From the NCBI GenBank assembly GCA_950072225.1, contig CATMOP010000052.1:1-9580 (forward strand): a stretch of DNA of 9,580 nt. Direction: 5' to 3'. Each line of letters starts with the position of its first letter. The stretch's first letter is position 1. The stretch is from an uncultured Nitrospina sp. (GTDB lineage Bacteria; Nitrospinota; Nitrospinia; Nitrospinales; VA-1). The notes beneath the pieces are model-generated. The model was not told the DNA's origin. It saw nothing but the letters and a program-made list of their open reading frames with translations, and searched no databases. This document shows positions 1-5,698 of this stretch, in pieces. A program made the translations under genes and the position numbers.

Positions 1-37
1 AGAATACTTGTCCGCAAAATAAAGACATTGCAAGTCA

Positions 38-68
38 CCAGCGGCGGTTCGCCGCTAGGATTTTTTTT
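38..68 (+). terminator. Intrinsic terminator facing right, overlapping the recA 3' end
   Basis: AGCGGCG (40-46) pairs perfectly with CGCCGCT (50-56) across a GTT loop. CC at 38-39 can add two pairs with GG at 58-59, leaving A57 bulged. A60 and then eight T (61-68) follow. This is the classic layout for stopping a plus-strand transcript, so it would end a gene lying left of the window and convergent with recA. Read on the minus strand the hairpin is not followed by a T-run, so it is a poorer terminator for recA. The recA stop codon (55-57) lies inside the stem and the T-run encodes the lysine-rich RecA tail. Confidence 0.55.
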
Positions 69-1119
69 CAGTCTTTTTTGCCTTTGTTGCAGGTTCTTCC
101 GCATTATTCTCCGTTTCAGATGCGGTCAGCCCCAGAGTTTCCCGCAAACGTTTTTCAATTTCTGCTGATATTTCCGGGTTCTCTGCCAGGAACCTTTTGG
201 AGTTTTCGCGGCCTTGGCCAATGCGGTTTTCTTTATATGAGAACCAGGACCCGCCTTTGGTGATAATATCGTGGGCCACGCCGAGGTCGAGCAGATCACC
301 GGTTTTGGAGATTCCTTTTCCATAGATAATATCGAATTCAACTTGGCGAAAGGGAGGGGCTACCTTGTTTTTTACCACCTTGACCCGGGTGCGGTTACCA
401 ATGACGTTTTCACCGTCTTTCAAGGCGGCAATGCGGCGAATGTCCAGGCGAACGGAAGAATAAAACTTGAGCGCATTTCCGCCGGTAGTTGTTTCGGGGT
501 TTCCAAACATCACCCCGATTTTCATGCGTATCTGGTTGATGAATATCAGGCAGGTTTTGGATTTACTGACCACCCCTGCCAGTTTGCGCATGGCTTGGGA
601 CATCAGCCGAGCTTGCAGCCCCATATGGGAATCGCCCATATCTCCATCGAGTTCTGACTTCGGAACGAGGGCGGCCACGGAGTCGATCACAATGACATCT
701 ACTGCGCCACTGCGGACGAGAACTTCTACTATCTCCAATGCTTGTTCACCTGTATCGGGTTGGGAGAGCAGCAGGTCATCCAGATTGATACCGAGGTTGC
801 CGGCATATTCCGGATCCAAAGCGTGTTCCGCGTCAATGAATGCCGCGACGCCTCCCACTTTTTGCGCTTCCGCAATGATATGGAGTGCTAAACTGGTTTT
901 TCCCGAAGCTTCCGGGCCGTAGATTTCAATGATTCTGCCTCTTGGAACCCCACCTACACCTAATGCATGATCCAGAGAAATGGAGCCGGTGGAAATGATG
1001 CCGATTCCTTTCAGGCTTTCGGCCTGGCCCAGTTTCATTATGGAACCTTTGCCGAATTGTTTCTCAATTTGAGTGAATGCCAGTTCCAGTGCTTTTTCTC
1101 TGTCGCCCGAGCCCATCAT
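55..1119 (-). CDS. recA: Recombinase RecA
   Basis: RecA is the ATP-dependent strand-exchange protein of homologous recombination, and in most bacteria it is also the co-protease that triggers LexA cleavage. At 354 residues it has the usual family length. Visible motifs are the Walker A loop GPEASGKT (68-75), the catalytic glutamate E98 in the DAEHALDPEYA stretch, Walker B ending in VIVIDSVAAL (142-151), the L1 loop around GDSHMGLQAR (162-171), NQIR (195-198), and the L2 region through GNPETTTGGNALKF (206-219). The C-terminal tail is rich in Glu and Lys, as is typical. Two ATG codons lie in tandem (1117-1119 and 1114-1116). AGGAG at 1122-1126 is only 2 bases from the first and 5 from the second, so a start at 1116 (353 residues) is at least as likely. 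It follows thpR by 15 bases and is probably co-transcribed with it. No recognisable LexA operator was found upstream. Confidence 0.98.
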   Translation of the reverse strand: MMGSGDREKALELAFTQIEKQFGKGSIMKLGQAESLKGIGIISTGSISLDHALGVGGVPRGRIIEIYGPEASGKTSLALHIIAEAQKVGGVAAFIDAEHALDPEYAGNLGINLDDLLLSQPDTGEQALEIVEVLVRSGAVDVIVIDSVAALVPKSELDGDMGDSHMGLQARLMSQAMRKLAGVVSKSKTCLIFINQIRMKIGVMFGNPETTTGGNALKFYSSVRLDIRRIAALKDGENVIGNRTRVKVVKNKVAPPFRQVEFDIIYGKGISKTGDLLDLGVAHDIITKGGSWFSYKENRIGQGRENSKRFLAENPEISAEIEKRLRETLGLTASETENNAEEPATKAKKTEKKS

Positions 1120-1121
1120 GT

Positions 1122-1126
1122 CTCCT
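1122..1126 (-). promoter_or_regulatory. recA ribosome binding site
   Basis: On the minus strand AAGGAGA precedes the tandem ATG ATG of recA. The AGGAG core is 2 bases from the first ATG and 5 from the second, which favours the second. It lies in the 15-base gap after the thpR stop codon, so recA has its own strong site and need not rely on translational coupling. Confidence 0.7.
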
Positions 1127-1134
1127 TGCTTGTT

Positions 1135-1710
1135 TCAGTTTGCGGTAAGGGGTCCACCTTTTAATACGAATTCTTCCAGCACAGTATACGTTGCGCCCTC
1201 AGGAGTCAACCGGCTCTGATACAGCCGGACTGATTTGATTTTGAAGGAGGCAATATGCCCAATGGAATTTAATTGTTGCGCCAGTAATTTTTTGTTTTTG
1301 CCGGACTTGATTCTTGCCAGAGTCCAGTGCGGAGAAAATGGTCTCGACTCAGGGGAAAAGCCCAGCGGGACTAAGTTCCCTTCCACTTCTTTATGGAGCC
1401 GAACCAGAGGTTCACAGGGTGAGTGCAACCCAACCCCAAGCACCCTCGGCCTTTTTATATCCGGAAAAACCTTTATCCCACCCAGGGATAACGTAAATTC
1501 AAGCTCGTTACTGATAGCTTTGGCCAAGCCCTGGTTTATTTGAGAAGCCTTGGAGGTATTGCCTAAAAACTTCAAAGTCAGGTGAATATTCTCGGGTTTG
1601 ACCCATTTTGCATCAAGGCCCAAGTTTTTAAACCGGTTTTGAATATCGATGAGGATTTCCAGAACCTCGGGCGGAACAGCGATGGCGACGAATAACCGTA
1701 AAGCTTCCAC
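1135..1710 (-). CDS. thpR: RNA 2',3'-cyclic phosphodiesterase / 2'-5' RNA ligase (ThpR/LigT)
   Basis: This is a member of the 2H phosphoesterase superfamily. Proteins of this family open 2',3'-cyclic phosphate ends of RNA and can join tRNA halves through a 2'-5' bond in vitro; the cellular role is still unclear. The two signature H-x-T-x motifs are present: HLTL at residues 43-46, in the usual WVKPENIHLTLKFLG context, and HWTL at 128-131. The N-terminus RLFVAIAVP is the typical first strand. Length (191 residues) fits the family. The start is GTG at 1708-1710, chosen because the conserved first strand begins three residues later; AGGG stands just upstream on the minus strand, a weak ribosome binding site. 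It sits directly upstream of recA on the same strand, an arrangement I recall from other bacteria, and the pair is probably one transcript. Confidence 0.93.
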   Translation of the reverse strand: MEALRLFVAIAVPPEVLEILIDIQNRFKNLGLDAKWVKPENIHLTLKFLGNTSKASQINQGLAKAISNELEFTLSLGGIKVFPDIKRPRVLGVGLHSPCEPLVRLHKEVEGNLVPLGFSPESRPFSPHWTLARIKSGKNKKLLAQQLNSIGHIASFKIKSVRLYQSRLTPEGATYTVLEEFVLKGGPLTAN

Positions 1711-1718
1711 TACCCTAA

Positions 1719-1774
1719 TGCCCCAGTTATATCCCCTTCATTTGTCTTCATGTCCCAGTTATATCCTCTTCATT
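1719..1774 (-). repeat. Imperfect direct repeat, two 24-base units, at the thpR start
   Basis: Units at 1719-1742 and 1751-1774 match at 22 of 24 positions and start 32 bases apart. On the minus strand each begins ATGAAG, contains GGATATAACTGGG, and ends CAT. The downstream unit ends 8 bases before the thpR GTG. Spacing by about three helical turns puts both copies on the same face of the DNA, which would suit binding by a dimeric regulator. No regulator family is recognised. Confidence 0.6.
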
Positions 1775-1782
1775 AAGTTTCA

Positions 1783-1926
1783 TGCCCCGCATGGGGTAGA
1801 ATGGGGTAGGAGGGGTGTAATAAGTTCTTGCGTAATTTCCACCAGGCGCGTGGTAACTTGCATTTGCCTTTACCCGTGCCGGGCATGAAGGCTGAGGAAA
1901 ATTATAACGCATGCCCCACAGGGGTA
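1783..1926. repeat. Cluster of three TGCCCS-N(3-4)-SGGGTA palindromes
   Basis: Three hyphenated palindromes share one layout: TGCCCC-GCAT-GGGGTA at 1783-1798, TACCCG-TGC-CGGGCA at 1871-1885 (the same pattern in opposite orientation, with G/C in the innermost pair), and TGCCCC-ACA-GGGGTA at 1912-1926. They could be protein-binding sites, small RNA hairpins or a local REP-like repeat. A related hairpin, TACCCC with a longer loop and GGGGTG, occurs in the candidate RNA after dtd and shares the 10-mer CCCCGCATGG. Confidence 0.5.
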
Positions 1927-2050
1927 TTGCCTGGCGAACCGGCGACATTATACCTTTTACTGGAGTCGGCGATCGATTTTCTGAATTTTTTTCTGCGACC
2001 TGTTACAGAATCGAGGCGTTGAACCGGGTAGGAAAGATGTAAAACGAGAT

Positions 2051-2263
2051 TCAGGATTTAACGGGTATTTTAGTTTCCAGAGAGCGACCAAACCCTAAAA
2101 TGCTGGCCCGAAAGCTCCTGTTTTTAATGCGGTCGTATTTTTTCAGAATCAGGCGTTTCATGACCTCTTTACATTCCTCAGGGGTGATTTCGCCTATTTC
2201 CAACTTTTTTTTGAGGAAATTGATGTTTCTTACCTCTAGAAGGGAACGTAAACCGCTTCTCAT
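2051..2263 (-). CDS. Small SHOCT-like protein, 70 residues
   Basis: The protein has 70 residues and is strongly basic. Residues 15-38, running NFLKKKLEIGEITPEECKEV and on to MKRL, resemble a SHOCT motif: a short two-helix unit of the type 'L..L...G.IT.EE......L', usually found at C-termini and thought to mediate oligomerisation or nucleic-acid contact. Here it is near the N-terminus, followed by a basic tail. The start at 2263 is supported by GGAAGG ending 8 bases upstream and by a promoter about 40 bases further up; a longer reading from 2314 would begin inside that promoter's -10 box. No signal peptide or membrane segment is seen. Transcribed towards thpR-recA, but 340 bases apart. Function unknown; the SHOCT resemblance is by eye and tentative. 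Confidence 0.7.
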   Translation of the reverse strand: MRSGLRSLLEVRNINFLKKKLEIGEITPEECKEVMKRLILKKYDRIKNRSFRASILGFGRSLETKIPVKS

Positions 2264-2309
2264 AGCATTATCCTTCCTTTTCCTTAACCTGTGTTGATTG
2301 GATTTGAAA

Positions 2310-2338
2310 AGCATAACAGTCTTTGATTTTAATGTAAA
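2310..2338 (-). promoter_or_regulatory. Sigma70-like promoter of the SHOCT-like gene
   Basis: Read on the minus strand: TTTACA (2333-2338), a 17-base spacer, TATGCT (2310-2315). Transcription would start near 2303 and give a leader of about 40 bases before the ATG at 2263. The match to consensus and the ideal spacer make it one of the two best promoters in the window. Confidence 0.6.
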
Positions 2339-2479
2339 GCATTGATTTTTATAATATTATTGGATCTACTATTGGGTGGGGGTTGTGGGGAAACTTGAAT
2401 CGCTGATCCGGACAAGGGCAGAAGGGCCTAAAATTTGATATTCTTTCAAGTCGTTAGCATTTGTAGTCGATGATAAATT

Positions 2480-3388
2480 ATGACCTCATTATTAAAAAAA
2501 CGACCTTATTTAAGCACCCTGGTTTTTTTTAGTCTTTTAGTTTCAGGCTGCGGGGAAAAGCTGCAAGGTGAATTTGTGATGGAAGGTTTTGATTCTGGAC
2601 CGCAGGTAAAGATCACTCTGCATTCTCAGTTGGAATTGGATTTTCCTCTGGATCCAGACGCTCAATTGCAAACTGTCGATACGGATGACCTCGGGGAGGG
2701 CACAAATAAATTCATCGCCGGAGTTTATGCCAAGCTAAAAAAGAGCGCGAGCTTGCGGTCTCAATTAGGGCGGCTTCCTGAGTTTAAAGCGGATGTCGCA
2801 TATCAGTCTATCAAAAGGTATGAGAAGATTGATCCGGAACATTATGCTATTACAATTAAAAAGGGTCCGGACAAGTCTTCGGATCGGATAAGAAAAACGG
2901 TTAAAGTGCAAGACAGACCTTTGATCTTTGCTGGCAGGGGTTACAATATTTATGTTTTCGAAAAAGAAATGAAACCCGCGATTGACGTAGACTATGCCAC
3001 GCATCTGGTGGTCATTCCTCCGGAGCCGTCTGCCGGAGAAATCAAGGACCGGCTGGACCCCAAGGCGGGATATTCCCGGGACACAAAGTATCTGGTTTAC
3101 AATTCCACCCGTTCCGCATTCGGGAAATTGCCACCACCCCTCATTGAAACCAAACCCGAATCTCTGCACACCGCTGAACCTGCCATCCCGTTGGAAAGGA
3201 ATCCAGACTCTGTCCTATTATTTCCACGGAGAGGGGAGAGCTTGTTGGTTCTGAGGAAAGCAGAAAAGCAGTTTGATCTGTTGGCGGGCAATGAAGCCCT
3301 TAACAAAAAACAGTTTGGGGCTTCTTCTGTTAAGGTTCCCGGAACCAGTAAAAAAACACCCAGTACCCTACAATTAAAAGTCCAATAA
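2480..3388 (+). CDS. Lipoprotein of unknown function, 302 residues
   Basis: The N-terminus is a clear type II signal peptide: KKR at residues 6-8, a hydrophobic stretch 10-21, and lipobox LVSGC with the modified cysteine at C24. After cleavage the protein would be lipid-anchored, facing the periplasm or the surface. The mature part is hydrophilic, with many charged residues and short strands such as HYAITI, YNIYVFE and HLVVIPPEP (around 120-185), then a proline-rich linker (about residues 213-233) and a basic, low-complexity tail ending in SKKTPSTLQLKVQ. I recognise no domain. No clear ribosome binding site precedes the ATG, and the alternative ATG ten bases upstream is in another frame; the signal peptide fixes the start. 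It stands alone on the plus strand, flanked by minus-strand genes. The coding call is firm; the role is unknown. Confidence 0.85.
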   Translation: MTSLLKKRPYLSTLVFFSLLVSGCGEKLQGEFVMEGFDSGPQVKITLHSQLELDFPLDPDAQLQTVDTDDLGEGTNKFIAGVYAKLKKSASLRSQLGRLPEFKADVAYQSIKRYEKIDPEHYAITIKKGPDKSSDRIRKTVKVQDRPLIFAGRGYNIYVFEKEMKPAIDVDYATHLVVIPPEPSAGEIKDRLDPKAGYSRDTKYLVYNSTRSAFGKLPPPLIETKPESLHTAEPAIPLERNPDSVLLFPRRGESLLVLRKAEKQFDLLAGNEALNKKQFGASSVKVPGTSKKTPSTLQLKVQ

Positions 3389-3431
3389 TTATTTTTCGGA
3401 CGAGGCTGATTTGGACACCGCTTTCCTTTTC

Positions 3432-3467
3432 GGGAAGAGGAGGGATTTGAGGCTTCCCTGCTTTTTT
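3432..3467 (+). terminator. Possible intrinsic terminator of the lipoprotein gene
   Basis: GGGAAG (3432-3437) pairs with CTTCCC (3453-3458) over a 15-base loop, followed by TGC and six T (3462-3467). The loop is rather long, and the same GGGAAG can instead pair with CTTTCC at 3421-3426, so folding is not certain. The position 44 bases after the stop codon fits. Confidence 0.4.
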
Positions 3468-3588
3468 CTGATCCGGCCTGTGTGATTCCATGGTCTAACC
3501 AACAAGTTTGAGAAAGATGTGAGTGCCCCACAATCATTTTAAGGATAAGTGTGCCTGCGTCAAGCCTGAGGTTGGTTCTGGGCAAGAG

Positions 3589-4608
3589 TCAGGGACTTTT
3601 CGTTTTTGCACAACGAAACCCGAAGCTGTTGTTTTTCACCTCTGGGGTGAAAAAACTTCGGTTGAAGGTTGGGGCGCTCAATCCGCAACCATAAGAAAGG
3701 CAGTCGAACCAGGATCCGCCTTTCAACACCCTTTTGTCTTTGCCATATTCCGCACGCGTGACGGGGTTTCCCGGATGTGGTAAATAGTAGCTGTCCACCC
3801 ATTCCCATACATTTCCGGAGATGTCGTAGAGACCATAGGGACTGCGCCCCTCCGGGTAGGAACCAACAGGCTCTGTGCCGGTGGAATGTTTGTAGGGATT
3901 ATTGGATTTGTCCAGGGACCACTCATTTCCCCATGGATATATGAGGCCTACTTCACCTCGTGCCGCTTTTTCCCATTCTTGTTCCGTAGGCAGACGTTTT
4001 CCGGTCCAGGAGCAGTATTCATTCGCATCAAACCAACTGACATAAACAACCGGGTGGTTTTCCTTGTCCTTGGGAATATTTCCTTCCGGCCAGTGGTAAG
4101 GTGCAGTTTTCTGGGTGGTGTTTACAAATTTTTTATAGTCCGCATTGGTGACCTCATTCAGGTCTATATAGAATGCGTTAGTTGCGGACATGTGTTCCGG
4201 CGCTTCATCATCCCAGCGTTCATTTGATCCCATGACAAATTCTCCGGCAGGAATAAAGGTCATGGAGGTTGAGGGTTTATCCTGGGGTTGTTTAGATGAG
4301 GAACCGGGTACGGCTTGAATGATGGATTTCAACAAAAGGTTGTTTTTGCCGATGAAACCTGCTGGATTAGGCGTTGAAAAAGGAGATAACACACTTTTTT
4401 CTCCTGTGTGGCAGGCTTTGCATTCGGCTTGAGTAAACTTGTTTTTCTTTGCCTTCAGGATGTGTTCCGCTTGATGGCAGGTGGTCTGACATTCTTTTCG
4501 AAGCGGGCCTAATTTTTCAAAGGCCGTGGAGGCCAATGGATTGTAAATTCCCCAAGTCAGGACCAAGGCGAGAAAATAAATGGATTTGTTTATGGAATTG
4601 ACTCTCAT
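3589..4608 (-). CDS. Secreted protein with two c-type haem motifs fused to a SUMF1/FGE-like domain
   Basis: This 339-residue protein has three parts. Residues 1-29 form a Sec signal peptide, probable cleavage after ASTA. Residues about 36-70 carry two haem-attachment motifs, C40-QTT-C44-H45 (the uncommon CX3CH spacing) and C63-KA-C66-H67 (normal CX2CH). After a polar linker, residues about 115-337 form a SUMF1 / formylglycine-generating-enzyme-like domain: FIPAGEFVMGS (118-128), EVTNADYKKFV (152-162), PVVYVSWFDANEYCSWTGKR (186-205), LPTEQEWEKAARG (206-218), YPWGNEW (224-230), DISGNVWEWV (262-271), KGGSW (296-300), FGFRC (329-333). True FGEs have a copper-binding C-x4-C just after GGSF; here C303 and C308 have that spacing but are one residue later, and the RYR-AAR stretch is missing. 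So sulfatase activation should not be assumed. Probably a periplasmic redox or binding protein. No ribosome binding site is visible. Confidence 0.88.
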   Translation of the reverse strand: MRVNSINKSIYFLALVLTWGIYNPLASTAFEKLGPLRKECQTTCHQAEHILKAKKNKFTQAECKACHTGEKSVLSPFSTPNPAGFIGKNNLLLKSIIQAVPGSSSKQPQDKPSTSMTFIPAGEFVMGSNERWDDEAPEHMSATNAFYIDLNEVTNADYKKFVNTTQKTAPYHWPEGNIPKDKENHPVVYVSWFDANEYCSWTGKRLPTEQEWEKAARGEVGLIYPWGNEWSLDKSNNPYKHSTGTEPVGSYPEGRSPYGLYDISGNVWEWVDSYYLPHPGNPVTRAEYGKDKRVLKGGSWFDCLSYGCGLSAPTFNRSFFTPEVKNNSFGFRCAKTKSP

Positions 4609-4616
4609 ACTTCATG

Positions 4617-4643
4617 TTTATAGGATGATTCTATATGAGTCAA
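4617..4643 (-). promoter_or_regulatory. Possible promoter giving a near-leaderless haem-SUMF1 transcript
   Basis: On the minus strand: TTGACT (4638-4643), a 15-base spacer, TATAAA (4617-4622). Only 8 bases separate the -10 box from the ATG at 4608, so the transcript would start almost at the start codon. This agrees with the lack of a ribosome binding site, but a 15-base spacer is shorter than ideal. Confidence 0.3.
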
Positions 4644-4683
4644 AAAAATTATCGTTGGATAGGAAGGATATAGAGTTTTCGCG

Positions 4684-5544
4684 ATGAACAACCATATTTG
4701 GAGATTGATCGAAGATGGACCTGGGGATGGCAAGTTGAACATGGCAATAGACAGAGCCATTCTCACTGCCTGCGACAGAGGGCAGGCCCCTGCCACTTTG
4801 AGATTGTATGGTTGGGACAAACCGACTCTCTCTATTGGTTATTCCCAGAATAAATTAAGGGATGTGGATACGGTTCAGTGTGAGCGAAGAAATATTTCTA
4901 TCGTCCGGCGGTTTACTGGTGGGCGGGCTCTGTTGCATCAATATGAACTCACCTACAGTCTTGTTGCTCCCATCCCCCATCCCAGGTTTCCTGGAAACCT
5001 GGCCGGAGCTTTTGGTGCTGTATCGAAAGCGGTGATTATTTCTCTGGAAAAAGCCGGTGTTGTCAAACCTGAAATATCCGGAAAAGACAAAAGATCTCTG
5101 GGGGATGGCAATAAGCGTTCTCCGGCCTGTTTTTCGACACCCAATCATTGGGAAATCACGGTAAAAGGGAAAAAACTGGCCGGTAGTGCCCAACGCCGGT
5201 TAAATGGGGCTTTTTTACAGCATGGCTCAATCTTATTGGACTGGGATCCGGAACTGGCCCATAGCTTGTTGCGTTATTCCTCGGAATCTGAAAAAGCCCA
5301 AGGGCTCAAAGCATTGACTTCGGGAATATTAAGCTTGAAGAAAGTGTTGTCAGTAAAACCAGAATGGGGAGCAGTGGCCCATTGTTTTGCAAAAGGATTC
5401 CAAAAGGCCTTTCCCGGATTATGGAAACCAGAAACTTTAAGTTCATTGGAAATGGAATTGGTGAAGGGCTATTTAAAGGAGGATGAGCAGATAACATCTA
5501 TAAAAAGTTTGGATCAACGCTATGATTTTTCAAACAGCATGTAA
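4684..5544 (+). CDS. lipM: LipM-type octanoyltransferase (BPL/LPL family)
   Basis: This 286-residue protein of the biotin/lipoate ligase fold most resembles LipM, which moves octanoyl from acyl carrier protein to a lipoyl-domain lysine, the first step of de novo lipoylation in the cytoplasm. It shows WRLIEDGPGDGKLNMAIDRA near the N-terminus, RRFTGGRALLHQYELTYS (75-92), and SPACFSTP (146-153) with C149, followed by GKKLAGSAQRRLNGAFLQHG (162-181). LipM and the related LipL use a cysteine at about this position as acyl carrier, whereas ATP-dependent LplA does not. That cysteine favours a transferase; amidotransfer (LipL-like) cannot be excluded. The ATG is placed by the conserved N-terminus; the only purine-rich site, GGAAGGA, is 15 bases upstream, rather far. 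It is divergent from the haem-SUMF1 gene with 75 bases between. No lipoyl synthase gene lies in the window. Confidence 0.88.
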   Translation: MNNHIWRLIEDGPGDGKLNMAIDRAILTACDRGQAPATLRLYGWDKPTLSIGYSQNKLRDVDTVQCERRNISIVRRFTGGRALLHQYELTYSLVAPIPHPRFPGNLAGAFGAVSKAVIISLEKAGVVKPEISGKDKRSLGDGNKRSPACFSTPNHWEITVKGKKLAGSAQRRLNGAFLQHGSILLDWDPELAHSLLRYSSESEKAQGLKALTSGILSLKKVLSVKPEWGAVAHCFAKGFQKAFPGLWKPETLSSLEMELVKGYLKEDEQITSIKSLDQRYDFSNSM

Positions 5545-5578
5545 ATTTTTTTTAAGTGTTTTTTTTTATAGGAATCTA

Positions 5579-5607
5579 TTGTTACCCTCTGGTGGATTGT
5601 TTATAAT
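5579..5607 (+). promoter_or_regulatory. Strong sigma70-like promoter of the MBL-to-dtd cluster
   Basis: TTGTTA (5579-5584), a 17-base spacer and a perfect TATAAT (5602-5607). Transcription would begin near 5614, giving a leader of about 85 bases. The leader is very T-rich and opens with a weak hairpin (CTCTT 5613-5617 with AAGAG 5629-5633) followed by seven T (5634-5640). This could be an attenuator or simply an AT-rich leader. The stretch 5545-5578 after lipM is T-rich with no convincing hairpin. Confidence 0.65.
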
Positions 5608-5698
5608 GCCTCCTCTTATTTTATTTAAAAGAGTTTTTTTGGCTTTTTTTCTTGGCCTTGAGAATTATTAATGACTCTGATTCCTGAAAAACAAAATT

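Larger units (their letters stand above)
1711..2050. other. 340-base non-coding spacer upstream of thpR-recA
   Basis: No convincing gene is found here on either strand. The spacer holds a direct repeat next to the thpR start, a tandem 10-mer (1791-1800 and 1801-1810, both beginning ATGGGGTAG), three short GC-rich palindromes, and two TATAAT strings readable on the minus strand (around 1900-1906 and 1947-1952) that lack convincing -35 partners. It probably carries the promoter and control sites for thpR-recA, and possibly the 3' end of the SHOCT-like transcript, but no T-run terminator is evident for the latter. Confidence 0.5.

Noticed and set aside
271..657. Plus-strand open frame of 128 codons inside recA
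   Set aside because: It lies wholly antisense to a certain recA gene, has low-complexity unlike-protein composition and no family motif. It is a shadow frame.
1793..1816. G-quadruplex in the tandem ATGGGGTAG repeats
   Set aside because: Only three GGGG tracts are present, with a GG between, so a stable three-tier quadruplex cannot form. The tandem repeat is kept as part of the spacer description.
2000..2008. CTGTTACAG palindrome as a LexA/SOS box for recA
   Set aside because: The half-sites CTGT and ACAG match the enterobacterial box but are one base apart instead of eight, and the site is about 290 bases before the thpR start. No other known SOS box type was found.
3097..3585. Minus-strand open frame of 162 codons over the lipoprotein 3' end and the following spacer
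   Set aside because: It has no ribosome binding site or recognisable motif, and half of it is antisense to a real gene.
5613..5640. Intrinsic terminator of lipM
   Set aside because: The stem is five pairs with two weak ends, and it lies after the strong promoter of the next cluster, so a terminator role for lipM would be odd. It is noted only as a leader hairpin.
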